From assembly GCA_037157565.1 (NCBI GenBank), contig JAZHRO010000046.1:15536501-15600500 (forward strand): DNA of 64,000 bases. The letters run 5' to 3'. The stretch is from Thalassia testudinum. Taxonomy: Eukaryota > Streptophyta > Magnoliopsida > Alismatales > Hydrocharitaceae. Positions 11,906-22,560 of the stretch are shown here, piece by piece; position 1 is the stretch's first letter, and each line of letters begins with the position of its first letter. The notes below the pieces were generated by a model. The model was not told where the DNA came from, did no database searches, and saw only the letters and a list, made by a program, of their open reading frames with translations. Position numbers and translations under genes: made by a program.

Positions 11906-12054
11906 ATTGGAGAGGGCGCGCGGGTGTGATCAGCCGCGCGATGAAGATCCAACGGTGCCACATGGCCAATAGCACCCACGCACTATCTGACGCCCCGTGT
12001 GATGCAAGATCTCATGCGCAAGGTGCGTGGTTGAGGCACGGTGAGGAGAGCTCT

Positions 12055-12080
12055 CAGCTGTTCGATCTCACGATTGGACG
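12055..12080 (+). promoter_or_regulatory. U3 palindrome 1 in N1 5' LTR
   Basis: A decayed inverted repeat of the AGCCGTCCGAT / ATCGGACGGCT type. The 3' LTR copy (17864-17890) keeps AGCCGTCCGAT intact. The perfect form is in A3 at 56242-56269. Confidence 0.5.
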
Positions 12081-12165
12081 ACCAAGATCTGATGGACGTG
12101 GGCACGCGTTGAGGCATGGAAGGCGAGCGGGTGCGTGAGCGCTGCCCACGAAGGCCACGTTCAAG

Positions 12166-12197
12166 CCTTTAGTGACGGATTTATCCATCACTAAAGG
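12166..12197 (+). promoter_or_regulatory. U3 palindrome 2 in N1 5' LTR
   Basis: CCTTTAGTGACGGAT and ATCCATCACTAAAGG face each other across two bases with a single mismatch. It ends 57 bases before the TATA box. The same palindrome is in the 3' LTR (17973-18004) and in A3 (56128-56157). Confidence 0.65.
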
Positions 12198-12253
12198 TCT
12201 TGAGTTAATGTTTTTCAACATGTAATGACCAAAATGCCCTCACTCCTTGCAAT

Positions 12254-12260
12254 TATAAAA
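12254..12260 (+). promoter_or_regulatory. N1 5' LTR TATA box
   Basis: TATAAAA followed by GGAGACCCCC. The 3' LTR has the same box at 18061-18067 and A3 has it in the same context. Confidence 0.75.
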
Positions 12261-12970
12261 GGAGACCCCCTCAATACGAATTTCTCATCCCTTCTTATCT
12301 TCTCTCACCCCTTCCAAAGCTCTAAGAGCTTGTCCCAAACCTGGGATGCTCCTCTAGAGTAAAAATCTTAATTTTTCCACCTTTGTCCCCCTTCGTGGAG
12401 CATCCTACGGTTGTCTTATCTCTGCATTCGAGAAGTGGATCCCATGATGACGACGACATGCTGCTTCATTCTCGTTCTTCCCGCTTCATCCTCCTTCCCG
12501 CTTCGTTCCCCGTCTTCCAGGTATCGTCCCATCCGGCTCGTCCTCCAAGCGATCGTTGAGGAGGATATCTCTCTCTCCATTCTTTTTCTTGCTTTCTAGA
12601 GTAGATTACTACTTTCTAGTGTAATCATTTCCTGCTTTCTAGTCGTAATGAGTAGTGTAATGAACAATTTTTAATAATGAAATCCATGTTTATTCTACAT
12701 CCCTTTTGCTTTTATTTGTAATATTCTCTCTCTCTCTCCTCTATTTATTATTTGTTAAATAGATAGATTATTTTCAACCAGCTATTCTGTTTCGTGACAA
12801 ATAAAACAAACGCGTATTTTTAATCAAACGTCTGCCTCCCTAAGTTCGACCTGGGATTTCTATTTCAGTATAAATTTTATTTGTTGAACCCGAGTTCTTT
12901 GCTATTCAAACTACAACGATAGGTTTTCATAACCAATTCAATAGCGTAGTACTTCGACGTTTCAACATTT

Positions 12971-12988
12971 TGGTGCCATTGCTGGGGA
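12971..12988 (+). other. N1 primer-binding site (tRNA-Asp type)
   Basis: TGGTGCCATTGCTGGGGA lies 3 bases after the 5' LTR and differs by transitions from TGGCGCCGTTGCCGGGGA, the complement of the plant tRNA-Asp 3' end used by Athila elements. Confidence 0.85.
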
Positions 12989-13970
12989 GGCGACGCTCTT
13001 TGATTTTTTCGTGTTTTCCAACTTACGAATCATTTACCTCACTTCTCTCCTTTCTTATTGTGATTGCAGGTACTCTTTTGAGACGAACAAAAGCAGTAGA
13101 TTGGAGCAAAGTGCTGTTAAAGGTTCTGTAAGTTTTTCCCCACCTCCCACCCATTAGTTTTCATTCCACCATGTAATAACACAAACATAAATCAACCTAG
13201 GTGTCTTTATAAACTCTAAGGTTAGTTTTGTTTGTTTGTTTGACACCTACACCCGCCTCAACCTCCACATTTAAAAAGAAAAATTAAAAAAAATCCCACA
13301 GAGGTACACAACCTCATCTGATTTTCAAACTCAACTGGTAAATCGATCTTTGGAACTGGTGCACACATCCAAACACATAATTGAGTAGAAATCAGATTAG
13401 GTAATCACTTGTGTGCCTAATTAAGTGGTGCAACAGGCCAATTGTTTGAGTTGATTGGGCCACTCCACTTCAATTAAAATCAACTCATCAAGTAGCTGCC
13501 GCATAAGTTCAACTCTTAGGGATTTACCAGGTACTCCACATTCTTTTAAGTTTCAAAGGAAAACATCTTCACCTGTGCTTTCAAAACCTGGTGTGCCAAC
13601 CAAACTTGTTTGAAAATACCTGAAGTTGAATCCTAAAAGCTACTAAGCAAGATTTGAACCCTAAAATTCATCGCATAAAAAATAATCTTGCTTGAAAATC
13701 ACTGGTTGTGCATGCACACACAAATCAATCAATCATTAAGGGCACAACCTAGATAAAATCATTTCTAGGTCCATGCAGAACCTTCTCCCCAGTCATGCAG
13801 AACCTTCTCCCCAGTCCCTCCTAACTGGTTGGATTGAACAGACAGAAGTAGATCAAATCATTTCTTTATCTCAAGACGGGTTCTGGGAGTTTGTAGGTCT
13901 TTAGGCTAGCCCACTTAAGGACAGGTTTGATTGTTTGTATTGCAGGGTGCCTTTCTTCCTCTCGTCTATC
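12989..13970 (+). other. N1 5' leader
   Basis: Non-coding. It holds a long hairpin at 13421-13473 (shared with A1, A2 and N2), a direct duplication of the unit CATGCAGAACCTTCTCCCCAGT at 13772-13815, and a pyrimidine-rich run after TTGCAGG just before the ORF start. Confidence 0.6.
13421..13473 (+). other. Leader hairpin in N1
   Basis: TTAAGTGG pairs with CCACTTCAA (one bulged base) and, inside it, GGCCAAT pairs with ATTGGGCC. Homologous hairpins with changed but still paired bases occur in A1, A2 and N2. Possible roles are RNA dimerisation, packaging or translation control; none is shown. Confidence 0.6.
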
Positions 13971-15680
13971 ATGAATCCTTACACATTTTATACGTATTCC
14001 CGCTCTTTCCCTCTTGTTATGAGTTATCCTCAACATGACGATTACCAGATTCGTACTGTAATCAACCATTGGTTAGTTGGGATAACTCAGATTGGGGATA
14101 CAGTTCTGGATCTCCGTGTTGAGGGTCTAACCCTGAACACCATAGTTGTGATTTCTATCCTTCTTAGAGCCATATCGATTATAGATCGTCACCCTTTCAT
14201 GGACAACCTAATATGATCTATAATTAAGGAGGATACACTGATCCTTACCCATCCTTTGAATACATTGCCTTTAGGTCATCACCACCTTTTGAACAATCCA
14301 AAATGACTTATTATTAGGAAGGGTATCACGAATCTCAATTAGTTAACTCCTCTACACTGATCCCAAACCCGCCAAACCCTGAAACAAGTCATTTGGTTTA
14401 GGGTAACCAGGTTCAAGATAAGGTTTTGGCTAACTTGAGGAATACCATACAATCTTTAGAAGTTCAGCCAATACCTTGCATTGAAAAATTAGAGCCCTTA
14501 ATTGAAATGATTGATGATTTGAACAAATATTTGTTGGATTGGCTCCAGGATGTTAAGGATAAGAACCCGGGTGAGTTTCTAGTTGGGAAGTTAGCGAAAT
14601 TGAGAATGAGATTTGTGGTTGCTTTAGTTCAATCGTGGGATGACTCCCAGGATGGACCCCCTTCAGGAGAGTCAATGTCAGAACCCGCTCAGGCACCTAT
14701 TTAGGGGGACACGTGTTACGAGACTGACTAGATTGATTTAGAGCAACCAATTAAGGATAATATGATTTCTTCACCTGAGATCCCTGGGCTGGGGTACGAG
14801 GAAACGTATGTCTCCATGGATCAGAAAGTGACAGATGATTTTGGGACGTACATTAATACAGATTTTGATTTCTTTGATTCTGATGGTGGAGATTCAATTT
14901 GCGAAGTCTCACGTGAGTTTACAGAACATGATTTCTATGAGATGATTGGGCCTGCAAAATTGGTTAAATCATTTGATAGCCCAATAACTGAGGAAATTGA
15001 TTTTATTGGGGTTCACATGACGGATCCAGAATCACATTTTCTGGAGGATTCAATCCAATGCCCTGATTGTCTGTTACATCCCATTGAGCTTACTGACGAT
15101 TCTGCTTTTGAGATAACTAGACCCAAGTCAATTCTGATTCAGCCGCATCTTTTAGACTTGGAAATTTCAGACGAGGTGATTAATATGTAGGAGATCCCAG
15201 AATTTGACATCTTGAAGGAGGATAGGAGCTAGGAAATTTTGAGTTGGGAAGCAAACTCCGGAGGAAGTGGAAGACCGAGTCTAAGGGTTCCAATTAAGTT
15301 TAAACCATCAAACCAAGACCCTTACGATATTTGTTCTGAGGATGTCCAACCCAAGCACACATTCATTGATTATCCTTTGGAGCTTGATTTCTCTATAACT
15401 CGACTCTTTGGTCTTAGGTTGCATCCTCATAAATCGCTGGCCCGACCCTACTTGCATACTGATTTTAGGTTTTGGGTAATTTTTATCCAGAACCTTAGAT
15501 ATTCTCGATCATGGGGTATGGGTTTGCACCACAATCTGGTCCACATCTGTGGACATCTACTAGCAGGTCCTAAAGTGAATCTTTTTATTCTGATTTTGAC
15601 CTGCACTTCTGAATTCTTTATTTCTCTTCTTTGTATAGTGTGCCTAGCTGAAGGTACTAAATTTAGCACATATCCAATTT
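13971..15680 (+). pseudogene. N1 ORF: conserved non-gag-pol protein of N elements (decayed)
   Basis: Function unknown. Start ATG at 13971 (MNPYTFYTYS) is chosen because N2 and N3 begin alike at the same place relative to the leader. The order is a Tyr/Pro/Asp-rich N-terminus, a helical middle (LANLRNTIQSLEVQP, near 14430), an acidic region (14762-15190), and a C-terminal block with IFIQNLRYSR then GLHHNLVHICGHLL (15531-15563). Nearly every segment aligns with N2's ORF. Stops and frameshifts at about 14100-14420, 14704, 15190 and 15236 break it. No zinc knuckle, protease or polymerase motif is seen. It occupies the place of gag-pol. Confidence 0.7.
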
Positions 15681-15764
15681 TTGTTTATCTCGGAGTGGAA
15701 CAGTCATTCACGCAATTCAGGTGCTTTCTACTCTATTCCACTGTATTTTATGTCTTTTTAATGC

Positions 15765-15801
15765 AATGAGGACATTGCATTAGATAGGCATGGGGGGGTG
15801 G
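15765..15801 (+). other. Internal polypurine-tract-like box in N1
   Basis: AATGAGGACATTG is followed by AGGCATGGGGGGGTGG, which resembles the true polypurine tract at 17035. All five dissectable elements have this box just after their coding region. Confidence 0.65.
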
Positions 15802-17047
15802 ATATTCGTCTCTGAATTAATTCGTCAGCTCCATAGATTCATTTTATTTTTCTTTCATTTATATATATATATAAAATTGAAAAAAAATTATGGAATTAGG
15901 GAAGAGAACCCTTGGGCTTAAGAAAATTTTCAATTTTAGAAAATAAAACTATATGATTTGAATGCGAAGACCCTTCAGGTCTTCAGACTTAATTAGCCTG
16001 TGTATCCACTAAAATGTGGATTTGTTTTTCAAGTCCTCCCATCTTAATTCTATTGTAATTTGATTAAAAAATTTTGGGTGATAAGTACACGACTTATCAA
16101 CCCACCCTCTGATTTGAGGGAACTTTAAGTCTAAAGCATCTACACACTAATTTTTCACTGACTTGTTGATTGGCGATTTTAACAGAAATTGGGTAGCTAA
16201 TGAACTTTCTAGGGTGATATGGCTGGCAAGTTATTTTGGGTAACAGCCCATATGTAGGTTGTCCAGAGCCCAGTCACTGGACCATTCTCTTTTTACTGCC
16301 TTTAGGTAAATCTTCGACCAGGGAAGCCACCTACTTAAAAAAAGAAAAAGAAAGTCAAAAAGAAAAGAAAAAGAAAAGGAGAAAAGAAAAAAAAAGAAAT
16401 AAGCCATACTTCATCACACAAGTATGGCTGGCAAGTTGTTGGTGGTAACAGCTCATCGACCGATTGTCCAGAACCCAGCTCAAGAAATTCACTGAAAATT
16501 CCCAAAACACTTAAGAAGAAGCGGAGAAGTAGAATAAATCGGGGAGATATACACTGGATTCACACTTGTGTTGATCCCATAAAAATAAAAGTAGGGAGAA
16601 AGCTATCGGTCGTAAAGATACACTTTTAGGCAGAACTCTCTTTAAGGTCACCTAGAGGCGTAGAAACCTAAAGTCCATTCTAATTGCCGATCAACGAGTT
16701 TATCACATTCACAATAAGATGCTTAGAACTTAGGGTTCTCATCAAATCTTGGGTGGGTTGAATGGTCGTACAAAGCCACTCTTTAACCTTAAACTCAAAA
16801 ATTCAAAAAAAAAAAAAGAAAAGAAGAAAAAGAGAAAAAGAAAACTTTCTTTGAATAAGGAGAGGGCTTGAGGCGGTTTGCATTTTGGTAGATACTCAGG
16901 CACTGTTGTGTCTTTGAAAGTTCAGATCCTAAGTAAAAAAATTTTCTTAATGTTGAAAATAACTTATGCCTAAGTAATCCAACCTAATTCTTTTATAAAT
17001 AAAATGTAATTTTTGCTAGGGACTAGCAAAAGATAGGCATGGGGGTG
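15802..17047 (+). other. N1 3' untranslated region with shared hairpins
   Basis: Non-coding. It contains the hairpin GATAAGT-N5-ACTTATC (16080-16098), two copies of a GGCTGGCAAG...GTCCAGA motif (16221-16283 and 16426-16480) on either side of an A/G-rich tract (16335-16400), a second purine tract (16805-16850), the palindrome TTTGCTAG-GGA-CTAGCAAA (17012-17030) and the polypurine tract AGGCATGGGGGTG (17035-17047). The same layout is found in N2, A2 and A3. Confidence 0.75.
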
Positions 17048-18774
17048 TAATGTAAACATGTTTATATTATATAAAATGTCTATTTATGCATGTTCTTAAG
17101 CATAGAATTGCATTACATACTATAAATATTGCATAACATGCATCATCTTGCATTTACCTTAGTATGAATAAAATGTAGGTTAATTGTCTCCTTTTATGGT
17201 TAGGGATAGGACAACTTTTTATGGGGGCCTCGGATCAAAGATCCAACCGTACGGATCTGATCAGGGCGACGATTGGAGTTTAACGACTCTAAGATCGCCC
17301 TAATCAGATATCCATAGCATTAGATAGAGATAGAGGAGCCCTAGAAGATCAAGGGCCAAGATGGTGTTAATTCGCACCTTAGACGACAAATCCAACCACA
17401 TAGATGGGTTCAGATCGACGATCGCAGCCTAACGGTGCGAAAATCGATCAATACGATACCCATGGCACCATCTACATCACTCAGAAGATGGACGGCCAAG
17501 ATGGTGCCATGTGGCACCATCTCAACCGCCCAACCGGCTGCACGCACCCGCTGCAGCTCTTCTGGCCAACGTTTCTTCGCCGTTGGATCAAGATCCAATG
17601 GCTGCGAGGCGTGCGCGCTTGAGTTGTGCACTTGGCACAAACGTGCTCATAGCGCGTTGGTCGAGCACCTTATCGAGGCGAGGAGGTGCAGGATCAAGCC
17701 CCCGCACGCTTCAAATTGGAGCGGGCACGCAGGCGCGATTAGCCGCGCGATGAAGATCCAACGACGCCGTGCGACCGATAGCGTCCACGCACTATCTGAT
17801 GCCCCACGTGACGCAGGATCTCACGCGCAAGGCGCGCAGTGAGGCACGGCGAGGAGAGCTCTCAGCCGTCCGATCTCACGATTGGACTGCCAAGATTTGA
17901 TGGATGTAGGCGCGCGTTAAGGCGTGGAAGGCGAGCGGCCGCTGAGCGTCGCCCACGAAGGCCACGTTTAGGCCTTTAGTGACGGATTTATCCATCACTA
18001 AAGGTCCTGAATTAGTGTTTTTCAACATGTAATGACCAAAATGCCCTCACTCCTTGCAACTATAAAAGGAGACCCCCTCCATACGAATTTCTCATCCCTT
18101 CTTCTCTTCTCTCACCCCTTCCAAAGCTCTAAGATCTTGTCCCGAACCCAGGATGCTCCTCTAGAGTAAAAATCTTAATTTTTCCACCTTCGTCCCCCTT
18201 TGTGGAGCATCCTGTGGTTGTTTTTCATCATTCGAGAAGTGGATCGCGCGACGATGACGATGTGCTGCTTCATTCTCGTTCTTCCCGCTTCGTCCTCCTT
18301 CTTCCTACTCCGTTCCTCGTCTCCCAGGCGTCGTCCCGTCCAGCTCATCCTCCAAGCGATTGTCGAGGAGGATATCTCTCTCTCCATTCTTTTTCCTGCT
18401 TTATAGAGTAGATTTACTGCTTTCTAGTGTAATCATTTCTCATTTTCTAGTCGTAATGAGTAGTGTAATGAATAATTTTTGATAATGAAATCCATGTTTA
18501 TTCTGCATCCCTTTTGCTTTTATTTGTAATATTCTCTCTCTCTCTTCTATTTATTATTTGTTAAATAGATAGATAGTTTTCAACCAGCTATTTTGTTTCG
18601 TGACAAATAAAACAAATGCATATTTTTAATCAAACGTCTGCCTCCCTGAGTTCGACCCGGGATTTCTATTCTGGTATAAATTTTATTTGTTGAACCCGAG
18701 TTCTTCGCTATTCAAACTACAACGGCAGGTTTTCAAAACTAGATTCAATAATGTAGTACTTCGACGTTTCAACA
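17048..18774 (+). repeat. N1 3' LTR
   Basis: Begins TAATGTAAACATG (the expected TG has become TA) and ends TTTCAACA, followed by the target duplication CACTC. It repeats the 5' LTR motifs: A-box 17650, palindrome 1 17864, palindrome 2 17973, TATA 18061, CT-repeat about 18533. Scattered substitutions against the 5' copy show it is not a very recent insertion. Confidence 0.94.
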
Positions 18775-19838
18775 CACTCCACACAACTCAATGAAGCTCC
18801 TGAGCCTTCTGACTTGGGCTTACAACTTGTATTTTGCCTACTAGGTATTTGTCGAAGCACCAACATTGCCGTTGATTCTCTACCTCCATCCACCATACTC
18901 TGGCCGTCATCACCACCGCTGCTACCCTCGATCAAAGTGACCTTTCCTTGCGAAGCATCTTGGATCTTGGATTAAGGAAAGAAGCTCAACAGCAGTACAA
19001 ATTGGATCAATCATCACACCTGCAATGCGCACGAAGGAAGCATGGATTAAAGTCCTACATCGTAGGAATTAGACTTGGAAATGTGTATTTAACGCATTTG
19101 TGCTATTGGTGTATTGTCTCATACATAGGGGGTAAAGTCCCCGCTTACCTCACGCACTCCTCACCCGCTACACCATGTCAGTGAGTCTGGTCACTATTCT
19201 CGACCAGATTACAGGATAAGCTTGACTCGATTAGGAAGAGAGAGAGAAGAGGAATTCTAAGGAGGGAGGGGGAGGTTTTGACTCAGGAAACGTGCACTCA
19301 TGCTCAACACTTAGCAAATTCTGAGGTTTATCTAAGGCTACTCCTTAAGTTGTCTGACCTTGGTGTCTGATATTTGATTTGAGTTACTGTGGAAATATTG
19401 TGATCTTGGTTGACTTGGATAAGTTGTTGTGACTACTATTGAAACATTTGATTATGAGTACTGTTGGGATTTATGCTTAATTGTGAGATTTAATTGGTGG
19501 TTCAAACTACCATTTTTAGATTCCATTTATCTTTTTATCCCGTTGATTGTTGAGATACACATTTTGATTCTTATTGAATATATTTTTGAGGATTATTCAT
19601 TGCATATCTTTATCATGAATTATTATGCTCATTGTTTATTATTTGGGCTAGTGCTTGAATTCCATATTTGCTCCCTGTGAACGACCTCAGAATTCACGAT
19701 TTTTCGAGCACTTATAAATTGAAATGTTGTCATTACGCTTTTATCGATTGTACTACAACGCAATACTTTTCCAAAACACGGTAGAAGCTTATCAATAATA
19801 GTGCATATACAGGAGGTCCTTAAGACCAGTCTTGAGGT
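18775..19838 (+). other. Unassigned flank right of N1
   Basis: Starts with the right target duplication CACTC. I see no domain. The end (from about 19670: CTCCCTGTGAACGACCTCAG) resembles the closing part of a plant LTR, so this may be an older LTR relic. Confidence 0.35.
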
Positions 19839-20851
19839 TGTTGGTGCAAGGGCACCATGATTGTTTATTTTGATGATAACAAAACACCTGTTATTTAACA
19901 TTTGCTTTTGAGTCCAAGATTTCAAGACAATTGTAAATGGATACAAGTGTCAAGGCGAAGTTCGAGCTCGCATCCGTGGGAGATTGGAGGAGCTTGATAG
20001 AGGAGGAGCTTTGCAAGGAGCGAAAGCTTGAAGAAGGAAGGAGATGAAGATTAGGATAGATTTTCATTCATTTTGTTCTTTTTATTTTATTTTTTTTGTC
20101 GCTCTGTACTTTCTTAGATTCATGTTAAAGAGCCTCAAAGTACCCTTACAGTAGTTTTAGGAACACTTGCACGACCCTAGGATACTTAGGTTTTCTGTAG
20201 AGAACTTAGAAAACCTAAATAGGCTTCAGATAACCTTATCAGACATCTAATATGATAATCAAACATCTGATAGTGAACTTTAAGATGTCTGATTGTTGTA
20301 TCAGACATCCAATCATTTAGGGCTGGTCTTAGAAACTTCTATTTGTTGATTTCAGACGACCAACCCCTAGTCCAGATGTCTTATTAGACATCTGATGACT
20401 TTGCCAGATGTCCAATTAGTGGAATATTGGCTTAGAAAATGATCGTTGAGGTTTTGACCTTTGATCTTCTATCAAACATCCTTAAAGGACTCCAGACGTC
20501 TGATAAGTAGCCGTTTTGCCTTGATGGACCCTAAATTGCTTTCCTAGATGAATATAGTCGTTTGGACCTTGGGAAATCCATTCTCACAGTAAATTTGGTT
20601 TTCAGATGTCTAGACCTAGTGCTAGATGTTTGATATGTCGTCTGACTGATTTTCACTAGAACCCTATTTAGGTCTGATGAAAGTCAGAAAGGGAACTTGT
20701 CTAGTATTAGATGCTTGATCTAGTTTCCAGACGTCTTAAACATGACTTCCAGACATTTGATCTTTTTCCTAGACATTTGATGACCCTATTAGAATCATTA
20801 ATGATTCTGATTACGACTTGTTCGGCCTTGGGATAATTCTTAACGGCTATG
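19839..20851 (+). repeat. S1: front part of a copia-type (SIRE/Maximus-like) LTR
   Basis: Starts TGTTGGTGCAAGGGCACC and continues with TTTTGATGATAACAAAAC, typical of the start of plant SIRE/Maximus-type Ty1/copia LTRs. Between about 20245 and 20790 many variants of a palindromic decamer (AGACGTCTGA / AGACATCTGA) are scattered. It is cut at 20851 by the LTR of A1; CTATG at 20847-20851 would be the left copy of A1's target duplication. The rest lies beyond the window. Confidence 0.55.
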
Positions 20852-22535
20852 TGATTGCACAGTAATCATGCAACCTAATTCACCTGTATTAAGCTAGATT
20901 CTAGCATAACTTAGGAATAATGCATTCATAGGCATCGTAATTTGCACAATAGCTAGTTATTAGTCATATAGATAATATCATCATTTTATGTACTAATGAG
21001 AGATGATTTTAATCGCAGATGATTTGAAGCCGCAGATGTTACATCAGACTAGACAAATCTGATTAGAACGATGATAGGAGTCCAAAGCTTTCGAAATCAT
21101 CTCGATCAGACAATCATGGCATCTTGTGCAGTCCATAGAAGAACAGAGACCATGAAGCCAGAGGACAATGATCTAAGCCTCAGATGAAAAATCCAACTGC
21201 ATGGATGGATTTGGATCAACGATTGCAGTCCAACAGTGCAAAAATCAACCCGATCGGAGGTCTACATCACCAGATACAAGGAAAAGAAGATGGACGACCA
21301 TGATGGCGCTACGTGGCACCATCACAGCCACCCCCTCATCGCCACCCCATCTGAGAAAGCTACCCTCACATGCTGTGGGCCATTAGATCTTCATCCAACA
21401 TCCACAAGCACGCCATGTCGCCCATCCAACCACACCTTATCAAAGGGAAGAAGATCTCGATTGTTGGATCTTCATCCAAGGGCCAACAATAAGTTTCCTT
21501 AAAATGAAAAAGCAAAACAAACGTGTTCTTAGCGTAGTGGTGAGTGCATTCAACCGCAAGCGTGAGATGCGGGTTCGAGCGGTGATGCGTGAGAAATCAT
21601 GAAGGCGGTGGCACGCGAGCGCTATTGCTCGTTGGATGGCAAGCGGAGCGCGTGGATGTGATTGCGTGGCACAATCTAAGCATGCCATAGTTGGACGTGG
21701 GAACCCACGCGCGATCAGACACACTTCGACGTAAAGGCGAGGCATGCGTGTGCGTGAGTCATCCAATTGTAAGATCGAACTGCTGAGGATGAGGCGCTCA
21801 AATAGTGCGAGCGGCGAGTGCGAAATTGAAGCGGCAGCGTAAGGAGCGAGTGGGAGCATTCTATCACAGATCAAGGGCAACAGAAGTGCCACGTGTCGCC
21901 ACTAGGATTAATTTGAGCGTAGAAGGTGATTTTGAAGGAGTTTTGAGGCCTAATCGGGTCCGTTGATCTCCTAATTGATGGATGTGATTAATCTTAAAGT
22001 TGTTGCACGAGAGAAAGGGCCAAAAGACCCTTTTTTCCCTCCATAAAAGATATAAACGAAGGCCAAAGCCCCCCAGTTGCAGGCATCTCTTCATACAACT
22101 CCTGCTATCAACTCGAAACGTCTTTGTAATTTTTCGTCCCTCTGTAACTCCGTTCCGACCTTCATCCCAGTGCTCTGGATCTGGGGTGCTGTCGCATCTC
22201 ACACAAGCATCCTACAAGCAGTGTCGTCTCTCTACCTTCTTCTATCTATCTCTCTCTCTCTATCTATCTCTACTTTTTGCATATCAATTTCTATTGTGAA
22301 AAACTCTTTTTCAATGCAATGAAAATTGATTTTATGGATATCTGATGCCTCTTTATACATATATACATATATTAATACCTGTTAGAACTAGTTCAAAAAA
22401 AAAAACCTTCCGTATAAATTGAGATTGCCTTCCTACGAACTGCCCGGTACTCACCGGAATTTATAAATTTATTTGTCAATGCATTTCATGATATACTACA
22501 ACTAAATCATCTTTTAAAATGCAATTTATGCATCA
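20852..22535 (+). repeat. A1 5' LTR
   Basis: Start TGATTGCACAG is inferred from alignment with L1 at 2575; the end near GCATCA is placed just before the primer site. It shares with the other Athila-like LTRs here a box around CATGGATGGATTTGGATCAACG (21200-21230) and a tRNA-like segment (21523-21590). The 3' partner is outside the window, so ends are approximate. Confidence 0.65.
21523..21595 (+). promoter_or_regulatory. tRNA-like Pol III A/B-box segment in A1 LTR
   Basis: A-box TAGCGTAGTGG (21530-21540) and B-box GGTTCGAGC (21572-21580) are 42 bases apart, as in tRNA genes and as in A2. No good acceptor stem is seen. Confidence 0.5.
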
Positions 22536-22542
22536 GATAAGT

Positions 22543-22560
22543 TGGTGCCTTTGCTGGGTA
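22543..22560 (+). other. A1 primer-binding site
   Basis: TGGTGCCTTTGCTGGGTA is a mutated form of the tRNA-Asp-type site seen in A2 and N2. Confidence 0.75.

Larger units (their letters stand above)
11238..12967 (+). repeat. N1 5' LTR
   Basis: Starts TGATGTAAACATG and ends CGACGTTTCAACA. It is paired with 17048-18774. It carries, in order, a tRNA-like A/B-box segment (11834-11905), palindrome 1 (12055-12080), palindrome 2 (12166-12197), a TATA box (12254) and a CT-repeat (12726-12741). The element is inferred to start transcription just after the TATA box. Confidence 0.95.
11238..18774 (+). mobile_element. N1: complete non-autonomous Athila-related LTR element
   Basis: Two LTRs of about 1.73 kb bound 4.08 kb of internal DNA. 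The outer ends are TG...CA and the 5 bp target duplication CACTC is perfect (11233-11237 and 18775-18779). A tRNA-Asp-type primer site and a polypurine tract are present, but there is no gag, protease, RT or integrase; instead one decayed ORF (13971-15680) is found. Its LTR matches the LTR of the autonomous A3 along its length, with control motifs at the same spacing, so A3-like elements probably supplied its enzymes. Confidence 0.93.
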
